A DNA stretch of 64,000 nt from positions 682,001 to 746,000 of the forward strand of contig VNWV01000003.1 of the NCBI GenBank assembly GCA_009801085.1, given 5' to 3'. This DNA comes from Lasiodiplodia sp. COLG20. Lineage: Eukaryota; Ascomycota; Dothideomycetes; Botryosphaeriales; Botryosphaeriaceae. The position numbers and the translations under genes are program-made. The notes beneath the pieces are model-generated. The model saw nothing but the letters and a program-made list of their open reading frames with translations, searched no databases and was not told the origin of the DNA. Numbering within the stretch: the first letter of the stretch is position 1; each line of letters starts with the position of its first letter. Shown here piece by piece: positions 34,121-48,377 of the stretch.

Positions 34121-36018
34121 TTGTCGCAACCACCGCGCCCGCGAAGCGGTTCGTCCGTGTCTGTCACTCCTTTGAACTCCCCACTGCACGGCGGCTGTTT
34201 GCGCGCCCCCGACAAGCACCGCGAGTCGCCCGACCATCACGACCCTGACCCGTCTCTCGCTGCCACGACGGCCGACTCTCCATATCCCCCTCCCTTTTCC
34301 TCGCTCTACTTCCCCAACCACCAGCCCACCGACGACGACCCCGACAAGCCGCAGGACGAGGAGAGCGATCACGACAACGAGGCTCCGCCCGCCTTTGCCC
34401 CCGCCCCGCCCTTCGAGGAGCCATCATCGTCCGCTGCCGCCGCCGTTGCCGAGACCAAGGCCGCGCTCCCTCACGACACCAAGGACGGCGCTAGTTCCAG
34501 CAAGGACCTTGACGACGGCGAACCACCGCCTCCATATAGCGAAGGCTCCAGCCCACTCGAGTCTTTCACGTACGTCATGGCGACTGCAGGAGGTCCCGCG
34601 AGCATCATCACCCAGGTCTCCCAGGGCGGAGGCCCGCCGATCAACACGCTCGGAGGTCAGTCGCCTACAGACCCTGCGTCGCGCTTGCCCGCTAATCGTC
34701 TCGCCAGGCGCATCGGATGAGAACATCACGCTCGAGCTTCGGTACGCTGCGCCGTCCCATCACACCATCGATAACAGGCGCTGACATTCGCAAATAAATG
34801 CAGAGGCGTGCGATTCACACTTTCGAGAGATGAGCTCCTGACGCTGCCCGAGTTTGTGCTGCTGTCGCTGTTCCCCAACGGCCTGCTCCCTGATGGGCAC
34901 ATGAGCTCCTATCCCGATGGAGACGTATATCCTGTCGACGTTAGTAGACCCACGGCCACAAGCGCCGCTCCCGTCCCTCCTGCATCCAATGCGCCTGCGG
35001 CCCTCCCGCCCGTCGCGCAAGCAACTCCCTCGCTCAAAGCCGAGGCTATAAGATCCCGCCTCGCGTCCCCTTCTTTGTACCTTTCTGACATATTTTATCC
35101 GTCTCAGTACGACCCCAACTCCCTGCAGTACATGCTCGATTTCTTCCGACATGTCGCACAGACCATACCCGCTTCTCCGCCCTCGCCCTCCACCCTCGTG
35201 GGCGATCATCCAGCCGAGGCGGTGCCCATTGAGCCCATGCATGGATCTGCACGGGATATGCTGCAGGACCGCGCCGGCATCATTGTGTTACGGGAAGACC
35301 TAGACTTCTATGTAATCCCGCCGAAGCGGGAAATTGAGCAGGAGGAGATGATGCAGATCAAGCGGGCTGCAGGCAAGGCGCTGCTGAAGCAGGATGGTAT
35401 CTTCTCCGGGCTGAGAAAAAGCGAGGAGCCGGGCACGACGGAACAACACTTGATTGAGATGCTCACAGCCGGGTAAGCCGCCCACACCGCTTGTTCTTTC
35501 TACTTCGCGCATTTTGTCCCACCTTTCCGCCCCACATCCGTCCAAGTCTGCAGCCGAGAGAGCACGAGCTGACATACTGATCCTTCTGGTCAAACAGCGG
35601 CTTCAACCATGATGATCGCTGGGGCCACCGTGCAGGTGAACCCAACAAGGCCGTTATCTGCAGCATCGCGCTGGCGCGGCTACGGACCGACATCAAGGGC
35701 AACGAGCTGAACAGCAACGCGGTTGGAATGGCGCAAAAACTTCTGCTCTTCTGGCGCAAACCCGCACGTCGTTGCTGGTGGGAAGGTGTTGAGCTTGATA
35801 ACGTCGAGGGCGTGGATGGCCAGCTCAAGGTGTGGATTCGGAGGGTCTGGACATTGGAAATGGTGAGTCAATGTCTCATTATGATTGAGGACCCTGTTGC
35901 AGCTTTCCCGTTCCGCAACGTGCACGCATCCGTGTTTCGGAAGGCTGCAGCAAGGGCGCTGTGTATCGAACGTTCCTCGCTGATGTATTGTTTACAGAGC
36001 GTCATCGGCTTGCGCTGA
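34121..36018 (+). CDS. Whi2-like BTB/POZ-related protein (phosphatase-activator type)
   Basis: Five exons (34121-34655, 34708-34741, 34804-35472, 35598-35862, 35998-36018) give 507 aa in phase. The N-terminal 170 residues are Pro/Ser/Asp-rich and probably disordered. The conserved part begins RFTLSRDELLTLPEFVLLSLFPNGL, the start of the BTB-like (T1-type) fold, and includes YMLDFFRHV. Then come DFYVIPP, FSGLRKSEEPGTTEQHLIEML and GGFNHDDRWGHRA, KLLLFWRKPARRCWWEGVEL, and a terminal VWIRRVWTLEMSVIGLR. These blocks are diagnostic of the Whi2 family, which in yeast works with Psr phosphatases in nutrient/TOR signalling, stress response and growth arrest. Exon 2 is only 34 nt and the last exon 21 nt, but both are required to complete conserved motifs. 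The last intron is 135 nt. Confidence 0.93.
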
Positions 36019-37821
36019 TCAGCGGATGCTTTGCTTTCCATGACCGCTGGTCATGCGGCCTTTGCCTGACTCCGCAAAAGCTGCAACATATTCCCCCTTA
36101 CTCGAAATTCAATTCGGCGCTTGTTGCAGCTATCAATCCGCGACATCAGTCCCTTAGCCGCTCATCCAACCCTCCAACACACGCATCGGCTCCAGATGCC
36201 GTAAATTCAATCCATGTCTCCAGTCCGTCCTTTATCAACACATATTTTCGAGTGTCCAAAAGCGGGAAAACAAACAAGCCACCGCACGAGCTGGCGACAC
36301 CAAAGACTTTGATACCTCCAATTTTGAATTTTACAGGTCCTGTTTCTTATCTTGTTTTCCTTATCCCAAGCCTCGGCATGACCAGCGACGGGAAGCTGCA
36401 CTGTACGCTGCTTTCTGGCTTAATTAACTTGTTGTTTTCTCTTCACAGCCCCACATTTTTCTTCTCTGTTCCCTCTGCACTCACGTCGATAGATGAGACG
36501 AGGAGGTGGGACCTCTATACTGAGGTTCAAGGGAGAGGTGGTGGTGGAAGTGTGCCTTCTTCTCGAATAGCGTTGGGAGGAAGTAGGTGTTTTTTTCTTT
36601 TTTTGTTGTTTTGATGGGAAGATGAAGGAACGGTTGCGGGAGAACGTAAGGGAAGGGAGGCACAGCAGGGAAACTTTGGTAGTAGATGAGCAATGCGAAG
36701 TTTCCAAAAGGTTTGGCAGTGTCGAAAAAAAAAAAAGGGGGAAGATAATGAGGGTTTGTGACTACGACTGGGGGGAGGAAGCGATGGTCGTCGTTGCTTG
36801 CCTTGCTTGCTTTTTCTTCTCTTGTTTTTTCTTTTTCCTGTCTGCCTTGTAAGGTGGTTGGTGGGAGGTAGTTGGTGGTACATAGTGTACACAGTAGACC
36901 ACACACACAGACACACACAGGGAAATTCGGTAATGTAACTTGGCTAGGACGTCTTTTCGTTTTGTTTGGAATTTTGTGATTGTGTTTTGTTTGTCCGTCT
37001 TGGTTTGATTGAATGTTTAGTGGGACTCGATTTTGTTTTGAGATCTGATAGTGCGGAGGGATCAGTCATGCATAGTTTCAATTTGTTGTCCTTTGATCTT
37101 TCCTGGCGGAAAGAGTCGTTATGAGATAGTGGTTAGACACGGCCGGTGTGGAACGAATGTCAATGGGCATTGCTTTTTCATCGAGGGGTAATGGAGTGGG
37201 AATATCCTAGTATGAGATTGTTGCTACTGGAGCTGCCCATGCTTTCCTATATATTTTCCTCGGGTAAATGTCTCTGCTTTAGGTTTGTATGATAGTCTAT
37301 ATGGCTATGCATGCTCCAGAAATGCCATTCTCATCTGTCTGCATGGTGCCTCTTTGCTGCAGCGTTCTTCTCTGATTATGTATGTTGTAGGCACTGCGTT
37401 CCTTACATCTGCATCCGATTTTGGTGGACGTTCTCAACAGTGGGTGCGTGATGTGCTATTCTTCTTATAGTACAAAGATTCTACTATTTCATGACAGGTA
37501 GTTGTTTCACTTGTTCCATGGCGCTGGCAGGATATGTTACCTCTGCGGTGGAAAATATTGTGGAAGAGGCTGAATCAACAAAAATTTCTCGGTTCTGACA
37601 TATAAGTATACAATGGTTACGTGCACGTGGTATCCTCAATCTTGTCGCAGTTCCATGTTCGTGAAAAGGGTCCAGTACCAGATGAGACCGCTTTTTTTTT
37701 TTTTTTTTTTTTTTTTTTTNNNNNNNNNNNNNNNNNNNNNNNNNNNTAGCGTTTGAGCTCCACATTTCGAGCCTGCATATCACCTGTGACTTTGGTGGAT
37801 TTACCGGCTGCCCCGTAGCTA
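36019..37821. other. 3' flank and intergenic, includes T-rich tract and assembly gap
   Basis: No supported gene was found. The region contains A/T homopolymers, a CA-rich patch near 36898-36920, and a poly-T run leading into the N gap. ORFs at 35961-36614 and 36481-36918 run through low-complexity sequence and are not called. Confidence 0.5.
37692..37746. other. Poly-T run and assembly gap
   Basis: Twenty-eight T (37692-37719) run directly into 27 N (37720-37746). The gap was probably caused by the homopolymer; its true length is unknown. It lies 75 bp left of MITE copy C. Confidence 0.95.
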
Positions 37822-38044
37822 CAGAGGGGTACTGCAGCCAATGGCCAGCGTGAATTTTGCTCATGTCGTGAGTAGTTGAGGCTATCATCCTGATATAAAT
37901 GTTGAATTAATAATTATACACTCACGTCTAGATGATAGCTTCAGCTACCCGTATAGGTTATTTTTTCTAAGAAAGAGCTGGAGAATAGTTATGCCTGGGG
38001 CCTTACTATTCTTCACGCTAGCCTTCGGCTGCGATGCCCTCCTG
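37822..38044 (-). mobile_element. MITE-like element, copy C (reverse orientation)
   Basis: A 223-bp element is flanked by TA on both sides (37820-37821, 38045-38046). The ends CAGAGGGGTACTGCAGCC and GGCTGCGATGCCCTCCTG are inverted and imperfect. Extended terminal repeats contain GCCAGCGTGAA on the left and TTCACGCTAGCC on the right. The internal hairpin arms GAGGCTATCATCC and GATGATAGCTTCAGCTACCC flank an AT-rich loop. The segment ACTATTCTTCACGCTAGCC is on the right here and on the left in copies A, B and D, so this copy is inverted. Confidence 0.85.
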
Positions 38045-38046
38045 TA

Positions 38047-40685
<2,639 letters not shown>

Positions 40686-43600
40686 GTGTTCTTTCCTGTA
40701 CTGCTTAGCGGCACCGCATGAACTTTTCAACATGTGTTACGATCGGATGATACCAAAAGTAATTGTCTTCAACGGCATCTTCTCACACGGGATTCGTTTC
40801 TCACTTCGCTTCGGGCGGGGTTAGCGTTTTTTAAAAAAGGTTCAAATAGACGTCTTCAACAACCAAAGACGTTCAGGAATATACAACCCACGGGAGACGG
40901 GTTAGGTATAATTGGTGCAAAATGGCGTTTGATTTTACGAATAAAAAATACCCACGGCCTCTTCAACCATAGGCCTGGTGGAAAGGATGGAGATGAGATT
41001 TACTATTCTTTTTCCACACATTGGAATTGACGATGACAAGGAGGAGAGGGAGGAAACATTAGAAAACTTTCTCTGTAGCAGACGGATTTTTTTCTTTCTG
41101 TTTTGAAAGAGGAAAAAAGACGCAATAGATGGAGAAAAGGTTTTCGTGGAGACGCTCATTCCACTGAGCTGAGCTCCGAGCCTTTCCTTTTTGCCCATTT
41201 ACTTCTCTTCATCAAAACTCATTGGTCCCCATGTGATGTGTGTCAACTGCGCCCCCCCCTCGCTGTGTCACGTATAATGGGGCGCTGCTATTTGGCTTCA
41301 GAGGATGATGTTGCTGACGAGAGTTAACTATCGCGTCGTCATCATTCATCATCCTTTTTTTTTTCCCTCCCCTCTTTAGCGTCCCTTTTTTTCACTGGTC
41401 TGAAGGTTATTTGGAATGCGATTAGACATTTAGACTACTACGACTATTCTTCACAGATGATGACGACGACTACATCACACTTTCGCCTTACTACATCCTT
41501 ACTCACCCTGCATTCGTGACAGCAGCCCCGCATTTCGGGCTCGTCACAGCTGCAGCTGCAGCTGCAGCAGCAGCCGCAACAGATGACGATGATGATACTA
41601 GCGCATACTTTTTCTTTTTTGACCTATCACATCTTGCCCCTCCATCCTTCCCTCCCATTGGGAGGGGGTACGTACAGTCATTCCCTCCTCACGCCGGTTA
41701 GTCTTGATGAGCTGAGAGCCTGAGACCCTTGCTGCTATTTTCTTCAACGCGCGCTAGGTAGCTGTCGGTAAGCCGGTCAGTCAGTCAGTCAGTCGGCCGG
41801 CTCCGGGCCAGCCAGGTCGGTCGATCGCCGGTCGGCTGCGTATACCTTGGGTGGGGGATCTTTGTTTGGTGGGAGTGTTTCAGGTTATGCGTGTAAGACG
41901 GGAAGGCTGTGAGATTGTTTGCGTGGATGCGGTGTGTGTGTCGTAGGCGCGGGGTGGGAAGAGGCGCAGCAGGCAGCCATGCATGCATGCATGCACGCGT
42001 GGCACGCATGACGGTCATGTAGTAATGCGTTGCGTAAGTGCGTGGTAGTCAGTAATAGCAGTAGCAGTTGGTGATGGGCGATGGGCGATGGTGGTGGTAG
42101 CGGCAGTAGCGGCGGTAGCGACAGCGGCGGTGGTGGTACTAGTCAGCACCGGGGGTGGGGCTTGCGTGGACGTTTTTGTGACGTCGCGGGTGTGTTGGGT
42201 CGTCGTGTCGTTGTCTCTGCCCGTGGCTTTTCATTTGTTGGGTTCTGTTCTCTTACAAGTACCGGTGAAGTAGAGTTTTGGGGGAACAGAGAGTGGGGTG
42301 GTAGACGAGGGGAAATGGCGGGGGATGACTGGTCTTTTAGTTTTTGTGCCTGTCGCTGTTATCGATTTTGGTGGTCGGTGATTGCTGTTTGTTGTGGTGA
42401 AAAGAAGGTTAACGGCTATCCGTGTGAATCAAGGAAGTTAGCGAGTAATTGAGTCGATTGAGTGAAAAGGATGTGACCGGGTAAGTCGGAGTGAAAAGTG
42501 GGTGGTAAGGCTGAGCTTAAGTAAAAGGAAAAAGATAAAGTGAAAAGCAATTGCCTTGGGGACCATGCTTGTGACTTATTGATATTCGGGTGCCTATATA
42601 CAAACACCACGATGATAGATTAGTAGTGCACTTAGCCTTATAATTGCTGCAGTCATGCGGCCTCTAAATCCTCACGAAATGCTTCTTTTTTCTTTTTAAC
42701 TTCCCCCTGCTTTTTCTTCGCAGCCTGACAAAAAAGGAAGTCGGAGGCACCCATGAGTACTTGTTCCCGTTCTTTTGCGGCTTCCAGGTCTTTTCTTCTT
42801 TCTCCCCCGCCTCCTTCCTACGTTCGATCTGGCGCGCAGCTCGGCGATCCTTGGATGAGTGGTTGGCTGGCAGAGTTTAGATCATCTTTTCCCCTCTCCC
42901 TCCCTTACTTCTTTTCTGTCCCCCGAGGGTCCAATTTCACGCCATCACCGAACAGGAAAGATGGCGGGGGGCGGGGGTCCGAACAAAGGAAGAAAAAAGC
43001 AAGGGAGAAGGAAAAAAGAAAGGCTGTGGCTTTTGTTATCGGGCGTGTGGCTGGGGCGGGTTGGGATGTTGCTTGTAAGCGAAAAAGTGATCAGAAACGG
43101 CGCCTTCCAAATACACTATTCTTTGCATATGCCGGATGGTTTCATCGGTAGTCGAGAACACGAGGGGTGGATGATAGATGGCCCCACACACACACCATTG
43201 ACGTTTTTTGCGTGATAAAAAATCGATGTGGCTGGGGTTTCAGGTGTGGGGTGCGCGATCGATGATGGCGGTGATGGTTGGCCGGGTGACACGACGAGCG
43301 CCATGCGCGGCGCGACGACACGATACTAGCTGAGAGAGCGGTGGAGTTTGGTCGATGGGGGTGGTGGAGAATCTGAGTCGGGAGAAATGGAAAGAGAACT
43401 GAGTCGGGTGGAACCTAGGTAGTTCTGTGAGTTGGGCAGTGTGTATTTCGCCTTGTGTAAGTTTTTGTCGACAGAGCTGAAGCTCGTAGTGGCCAGAGAA
43501 ACCTCTCGAGTGAAAGTGCGAGAAAAAGCACGCAGAGGAGGTTGGAAAGAGAAGGCCTTGTACCTCCGTGGCAGGGCCGAACCGCTAATGAGTTTTACTG

Positions 43601-44126
43601 CGTTGGACAAGAGGATTGACGCGAAATGATCGACAGATCTCGCCAAACTGGGGAGCCTTGACGTGCTTTTTGTTTTCGTGCGGAGTGCGACGCTGTCCGT
43701 TTCAAAGCGATCTCGTGAGGACGTTAGTGAGCTGGACACATGGAAAGGTGCGAGAGTGATTTGAAGTAGTGTATAACATTATCAGGGTATCATTCCACCT
43801 GATTAACTATCTCTGGAGATAACTAGCTACTAACTCTCGGCAGCAGCCCAGTGGACGAGGCCGTGTCAAGAGAGCGGAAGTGCAATTAAGGAGGATTTTT
43901 GGTATACCTGTTTTGCGCCAGGTGCCATGCATGACTACATTAAGTGTGACCCGTGTCCTCCGCATCCATCGTGATAAAAAGGCGTTGTAGCCAAAAAGCC
44001 AAAGTTGTTAAAGCAGAAGTGCTTACAATCGAAAAGAAAGGGTAATAAACATGTCGCCCATCAGGTATTAAGGTGGGATCGCACAGGGGTATCGAGTGGT
44101 GGTTCCGTCAAGTCTGATTAATTCCC
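40686..44126. other. 3.4-kb gene-free intergenic region with simple repeats
   Basis: No recognisable gene was found. Visible are a GCTGCA/GCA repeat at about 41548-41574, GTCA units at about 41776-41794, GCAT tetranucleotide repeats at about 41979-41995, and GGT/GGC-rich sequence near 42090-42150. The larger plus frames (42081-42452, 42753-43151) and the minus frame 43326-43739 show only low-complexity sequence. Confidence 0.5.
41976..41996 (+). repeat. GCAT tetranucleotide repeat
   Basis: About four GCAT units occur in tandem; they are self-complementary and intergenic. Confidence 0.8.
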
Positions 44127-44824
44127 TTACAGGAAAGCAGCGAAGACGGCACCAGCACCGAAGAGAGCGCCGGAGGCAACCTTGACAGCGGCAGCAGCGC
44201 CAGTGGAAGAGGCAGCGGAGCCGGAGGCAGAGGCGGTGCCAGAGGCAGAGGAGCCAGTCTCGGACGAGGAGCCAGACTCGGAGCTGCCAGAGCCAGAAGC
44301 AGAGGAGCCGGAGCCGGTGGCCGAAGCGGAGCCAGAGGCGGCAGTGCCGGTGGCCGAGATGACGACCTGGCCGGAAGAGGTGCTGACAATGGTGGCAGGG
44401 CCGTTGACAATGGAGGTGGCAGTGCTGTCGGCAGAGACGACAATGTTGGTCACGTTGCCAATGGCAATGGTGTACAGGCCAGTGCCGGCGGGAATGGTGG
44501 CGACCTCGGGCTGCGAGGTGACGGCAGCGGGCTGAGAGGGCTGGCCGGTGACGACGCCGAGGGAGTTGGTCATGGTGAGGAAGGAGGTGGCGCCGTTCGA
44601 GTAAGGAACGGTGCTGACGGCAGCAGAGGCAGAGCTGGCAACAGAGGCGGCAGAGCTCACGGCAGAGCTGGCGGCGGAAGCGGCCGAGCTAACGACAGAT
44701 GAAGCGGCCTGGCGAATTGGTTAGCTGGTTGCGCACAGGAAATCAATTGGGTGCGAGAGCATACATCGTCCTGGGCGTAGGCAGCGGCGATCAGAGTGCC
44801 GGCGGCGAAGAAGAAGGACTTCAT
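44127..44824 (-). CDS. GPI-anchored Ser/Ala-rich cell-wall protein
   Basis: Two exons (44824-44765 and 44708-44127, intron 44709-44764) give 213 aa. Exon 1 encodes a signal peptide (Met-Lys-Ser-Phe-Phe-Phe-Ala-Ala-Gly, then hydrophobic, ending AYAQ). The mature N-terminus is Ala/Ser-rich, a small central domain contains SNGATSFLTMTNSLGVVTG and TGLYTIAIGNVTN, and the second half is Ser/Gly/Ala/Thr low-complexity sequence likely to be O-mannosylated. The C-terminus ends with small residues followed by a hydrophobic tail (GALFGAGAVFAAFL), a GPI-attachment signal. The expected location is plasma membrane or covalently attached to wall glucan. No enzymatic motif is present. A TATA-like box lies about 90 bp upstream. 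Confidence 0.9.
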
Positions 44825-44915
44825 GGTGATTGATTGGGAGTGAGGGTGGTTGATTCGAGGTTGATTAGGAGCGAGTGGAATTAGGTGCGGTGAAAAAGAC
44901 CGGCGGGTGGTGGGC

Positions 44916-44925
44916 GCTTATATGC
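44916..44925 (-). promoter_or_regulatory. TATA-like box upstream of the GPI-anchored protein gene
   Basis: On the minus strand GCATATAAGC lies about 92 bp before the ATG at 44824, a plausible core promoter position for this gene. Confidence 0.5.
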
Positions 44926-47886
44926 AGGATGGGTGCAAAAGTGAAGGCGGGTGTTTGGGATGCTCAGCCTGGGTTTATTAACGAGAGGCAGGCAGGCAGG
45001 CGCACAGGGCAGCGATTCCCAAGCCCCGTCGCCGCCCCTCTTAGCGCGCCAACGCCGACGCCCAGAGGCCCGGGCTTCGCGCTGCGGAGGAGCTCAGCAC
45101 GGCCAGGCGCCCTGGCCATTGCAAGCGATGCTCTCACCAGCTCCCAACATGGCGCCTTTACGACCGCCACCCGCCCGACGTGCGCGATCCATTGGCGCCG
45201 CCGACCGCTCCTCTCCCCGCCGCGCGAAACCTTCACGATGCAGCATTGCGCGTCCCCGGCTCGCCCTCCACTAACACGGGTTCACGCGGCCGTCATGCAC
45301 AGTAGAATTGCACGCTTACCGGGATCGGACTCGACGCTGGGTGAGCGTGCGCTTCCTTCGGTGCACAGTCACACAGTGTCTCGCCGCAGCTGGCATAGGC
45401 TGGCGCCCCGGCTAGGGGTCGCGCTGCTGATCCAATTACTCCGCGGGCGCCGTTGAAAGCATCGCACTCGCCGCGCCGTGTGATTACCCCAACCCCGGCC
45501 TGGTGCAGGATCCGCTGCGCCGAAAGGCGGCTGGGTGATTGCGAGCAGCGGTTGACGTCCAGGCGGCATCGCGCTCGCGCATGCGACGGGAGGGAGCGCC
45601 ACGCGAGAGCAGGCGAGCCGCATTGGGCTGTGGCACCCAGCCGGACTCGCGATGCAGCCCTCGAGGCGCGATGGCTGTGCTTGTGTCGCTTCGGACCGTC
45701 TCGCCACCCAATTCAATCCACCGCCGCTGGCGTCGTGAGAGAAGGCGCAGGGCTGCTATTCTTGGCCAAGAATGTTCCCGTGCCTAGGCGCTGGGGTTGC
45801 ATCCGCTTTGATGTGCACCACCGGCGATCGGCCGCTCCCCCATCGCAACGCCCATTCGCCGCCGCCCAGGCCTACGCGGCTCTAACGGCACTCGGCCGCA
45901 ACCGACATGCAGCCGTCCGTCAAGCCCCCAAACCTCATCGCGCCTCACAGCAACCAGAGAGTCCAACGTCACCACTGGGACTCGGTACTGCTACTGCCGA
46001 CGGCGCCCGTTTTGCAGGTGCCGACACGAGCAGGCTTTTCGCTGGCCCCAACAGCTCCAGACCCTGCGTTTAGGCGCCCATGGTAAATCACCCGGCCGCG
46101 GCACACACCACCAGATGCGAGATCTCGCCCTCAGCGTGGAGCTGTCTCGTTCGCCGCGCTGTCTCGACGCTCGTTCCTGCCCATGCCACGCCGCTCCAGC
46201 GCTGCGCTAGGGCCGCCGCTTCGTGCGATGAGTTGGCCCTCGTTCATGCGTTGCCAACACGCCCTGTACTAACAAAGGCCTTCTCCTGGCTTCACTCCTA
46301 TTCTCTGCATGTTCTGTGCTCTGCTGCCCCGGCCGCCTGGTCGTCATCGCCCGCGCCGTTTTCGGGCCCTGTTGCCGACGCCCAACCAACCCCAGTCTTT
46401 GGTCGCCGCAGGACCCATCGTCCCATGACTCGAGGTCAGCACATCCGGAGTCGTGCGCGTCGTCATTGAGGGTCCTCGCTCACAGAGCTGCCCTGACCGC
46501 ACTCTAGATATGGGGCAACTCTGGCGGTCAGGAACAACCATCCATCTACCCGCCTACTCGGTGAGCCATAGACCGCCTGTGATAGTCTTCCCCGCCGTCT
46601 ATCTTATCAACTCGTGGCACTCGCGGATTTCTGACTTTTCGCTTCTCCTGTCGATTGCGACCGCTTTGATCTCTGGGCCCTGAGCGGTGAAACGAGAGCC
46701 GCAATCGTGGCAATCCTTTCTGCGCCTGTGCTCAGGAACACGGCAGAATCTTCGAACCCGCGAGGGAATTCGGCACTGGTGTCACATACCTGCTGCATTC
46801 GGTATCGAGCGAGCAGCGCGGCTCATTCCTCGGTGGATCCTCCCTCTCCACCAACCCGCTCGGCAGAACCGTCGTCTTTCCCGCGCCGCTAAACTGCGTG
46901 CACAACCAAGGCAGCGACAAAAGGCGAATGCCGGACCATCGTCATACACACGGCTTTCATGCTATAGTCGGGTGCGCACGAATTGCGTGGACCTACTATG
47001 GCTAAAAAAAATATCGAATTTCCACAAATACACGACCGGTGCTATATACATGGTCTTGTCGGAGATACCGACTCGGGGAACGGAGAATGGGACGCCTCAC
47101 TCTTTGTCCTTCGGGTATTCCTTTCGCGACGGACCGATCGCTAGGTAGGTTTCACACTGAAGATTCGGGGGACGGGCCGATGGGCTTTTTTCTTCTGGCG
47201 TCGTCCGCCTTGTTTTACACACGGACGCGGTTCTTTTCGTTGCTTTTTCGTTCTCCGTCCGGCCTCTGCGTGGTTTTGTTGTTGGCGTCTGTGTGTCCAC
47301 GCGCTTGTTGTGTTCGTGCGCGCGTGTGCGTTGTGTGTTCTGTTGGGCCCAGCTCACCTACCCCAGGGCGCTTTTGGCGGGCGGATGTAGGTGCCCACTC
47401 ACCGCACGACCGGATCGCATAGGGGCTCGCCTTTTTGCGCTGTCTTTTTTTTTTCCTTTGATGCGTTGGAGAAGCGGATCGAGAACGCGACTGTGAAACG
47501 GACGGCATGGAATGGTGGGTATGGTGGCTCCATGGGCTAATCTTCGCGTGACAGGACGGGCGTCGAGACCTCTCATGGGCGTTTATGCAGCTAATTACGC
47601 TGTTTCACACGGCTTTCCTGGGAAGCACGCGGCATGTTTAAGCTCCTCCACTGCCGCTGCGGCTTATGAAAGATTCTGCACTTGTCGACCCTGTCTTGCG
47701 AGAGACGCTGCACCGTTGCTGACGTTGGCAGTCAAAGTCGACGTCCGGAGGCTTATTCAAGTTATGCATCTACCTGATATCCGCGATTACTGTTGATGGA
47801 GAAGAGCGCGGTGCAATGTCTCTCTTCAAACTACATCTGACGAGAGTATTCGTTTTTTGTAGGCCACTGCGCTGCGACAACTTGTG
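44926..47886. other. 3-kb GC-rich region without a supported gene
   Basis: Many overlapping frames on both strands (for example 44875-45456 and 45453-46073 plus) reflect high GC content. None shows a domain, signal peptide or splice-consistent extension. Confidence 0.5.
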
Positions 47887-48174
47887 CAGGTGGGTATTAC
47901 AGCTGAAGGCTAGCGTGAAGAATATCGTGAAGAAATATCAGGGCCTCGGCACAGGGTATCACAAAATGCCCTTCGCCGCGGACGGCGAGACGAAACGACC
48001 CCAAAACAATACTCGACACATCGAGAGAAAGATGTATAACTGCATATCCGCGTCCAGTCAATAGTTTTAACTCCCTATAATTGCTTCAACTACCTGTAGT
48101 ATGTCCTGAGGCAAGCATCTGAAATGAAGGGGGGAAAACGATTCACACTAGCATTCGGATGCAGTAACCACATG
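47887..48174 (+). mobile_element. MITE-like element, copy D (diverged, longer)
   Basis: The left end CAGGTGGGTATTACAGCTGA, then AGGCTAGCGTGAAGAATA, matches the right end CACACTAGCATTCGGATGCA, then GTAACCACATG, in inverted orientation. A remnant of the right hairpin arm (ATTGCTTCAACTACC) is still visible. The centre has a GC-rich segment not shared with the other copies. Its right end directly precedes copy E. Confidence 0.65.
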
Positions 48175-48178
48175 CATA

Positions 48179-48377
48179 GTCCTCTCTCGCAGCCGATGGC
48201 TGGCGTGTTTTTTTTTTTTTTTTTTTGGACATGCCATGGGTAGCTGAAGCTATCGTCCGGGCGTGTTTGTAGAATTTTTAATTCGACATTCTCGTCCGGA
48301 CGATGGCTTCAATTACCCATGAAATGAGCGAAAAAAGAAATCCACGCTCCATGGCCTTCGGCTGCAATACTCACCTG
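48179..48377 (+). mobile_element. MITE-like element, copy E, adjacent to copy D
   Basis: The left end GTCCTCTCTCGCAGCC, then GATGGCTGGCGTG, follows a TA at 48177-48178. The right end GGCCTTCGGCTGCAATACTC, then ACCTG, is its inverted counterpart. The best-preserved internal hairpin of the family spans 48235-48321, with arms beginning CATGGGTAGCTGAAGCTATC and ending GGCTTCAATTACCCATG. A poly-T run of about 20 replaces the left spacer. Confidence 0.8.

Noticed and set aside
44182..44535. A Glu/Pro/Ala repeat plus-strand ORF
   Set aside because: Complement of the Ser/Gly-rich GPI protein coding region.
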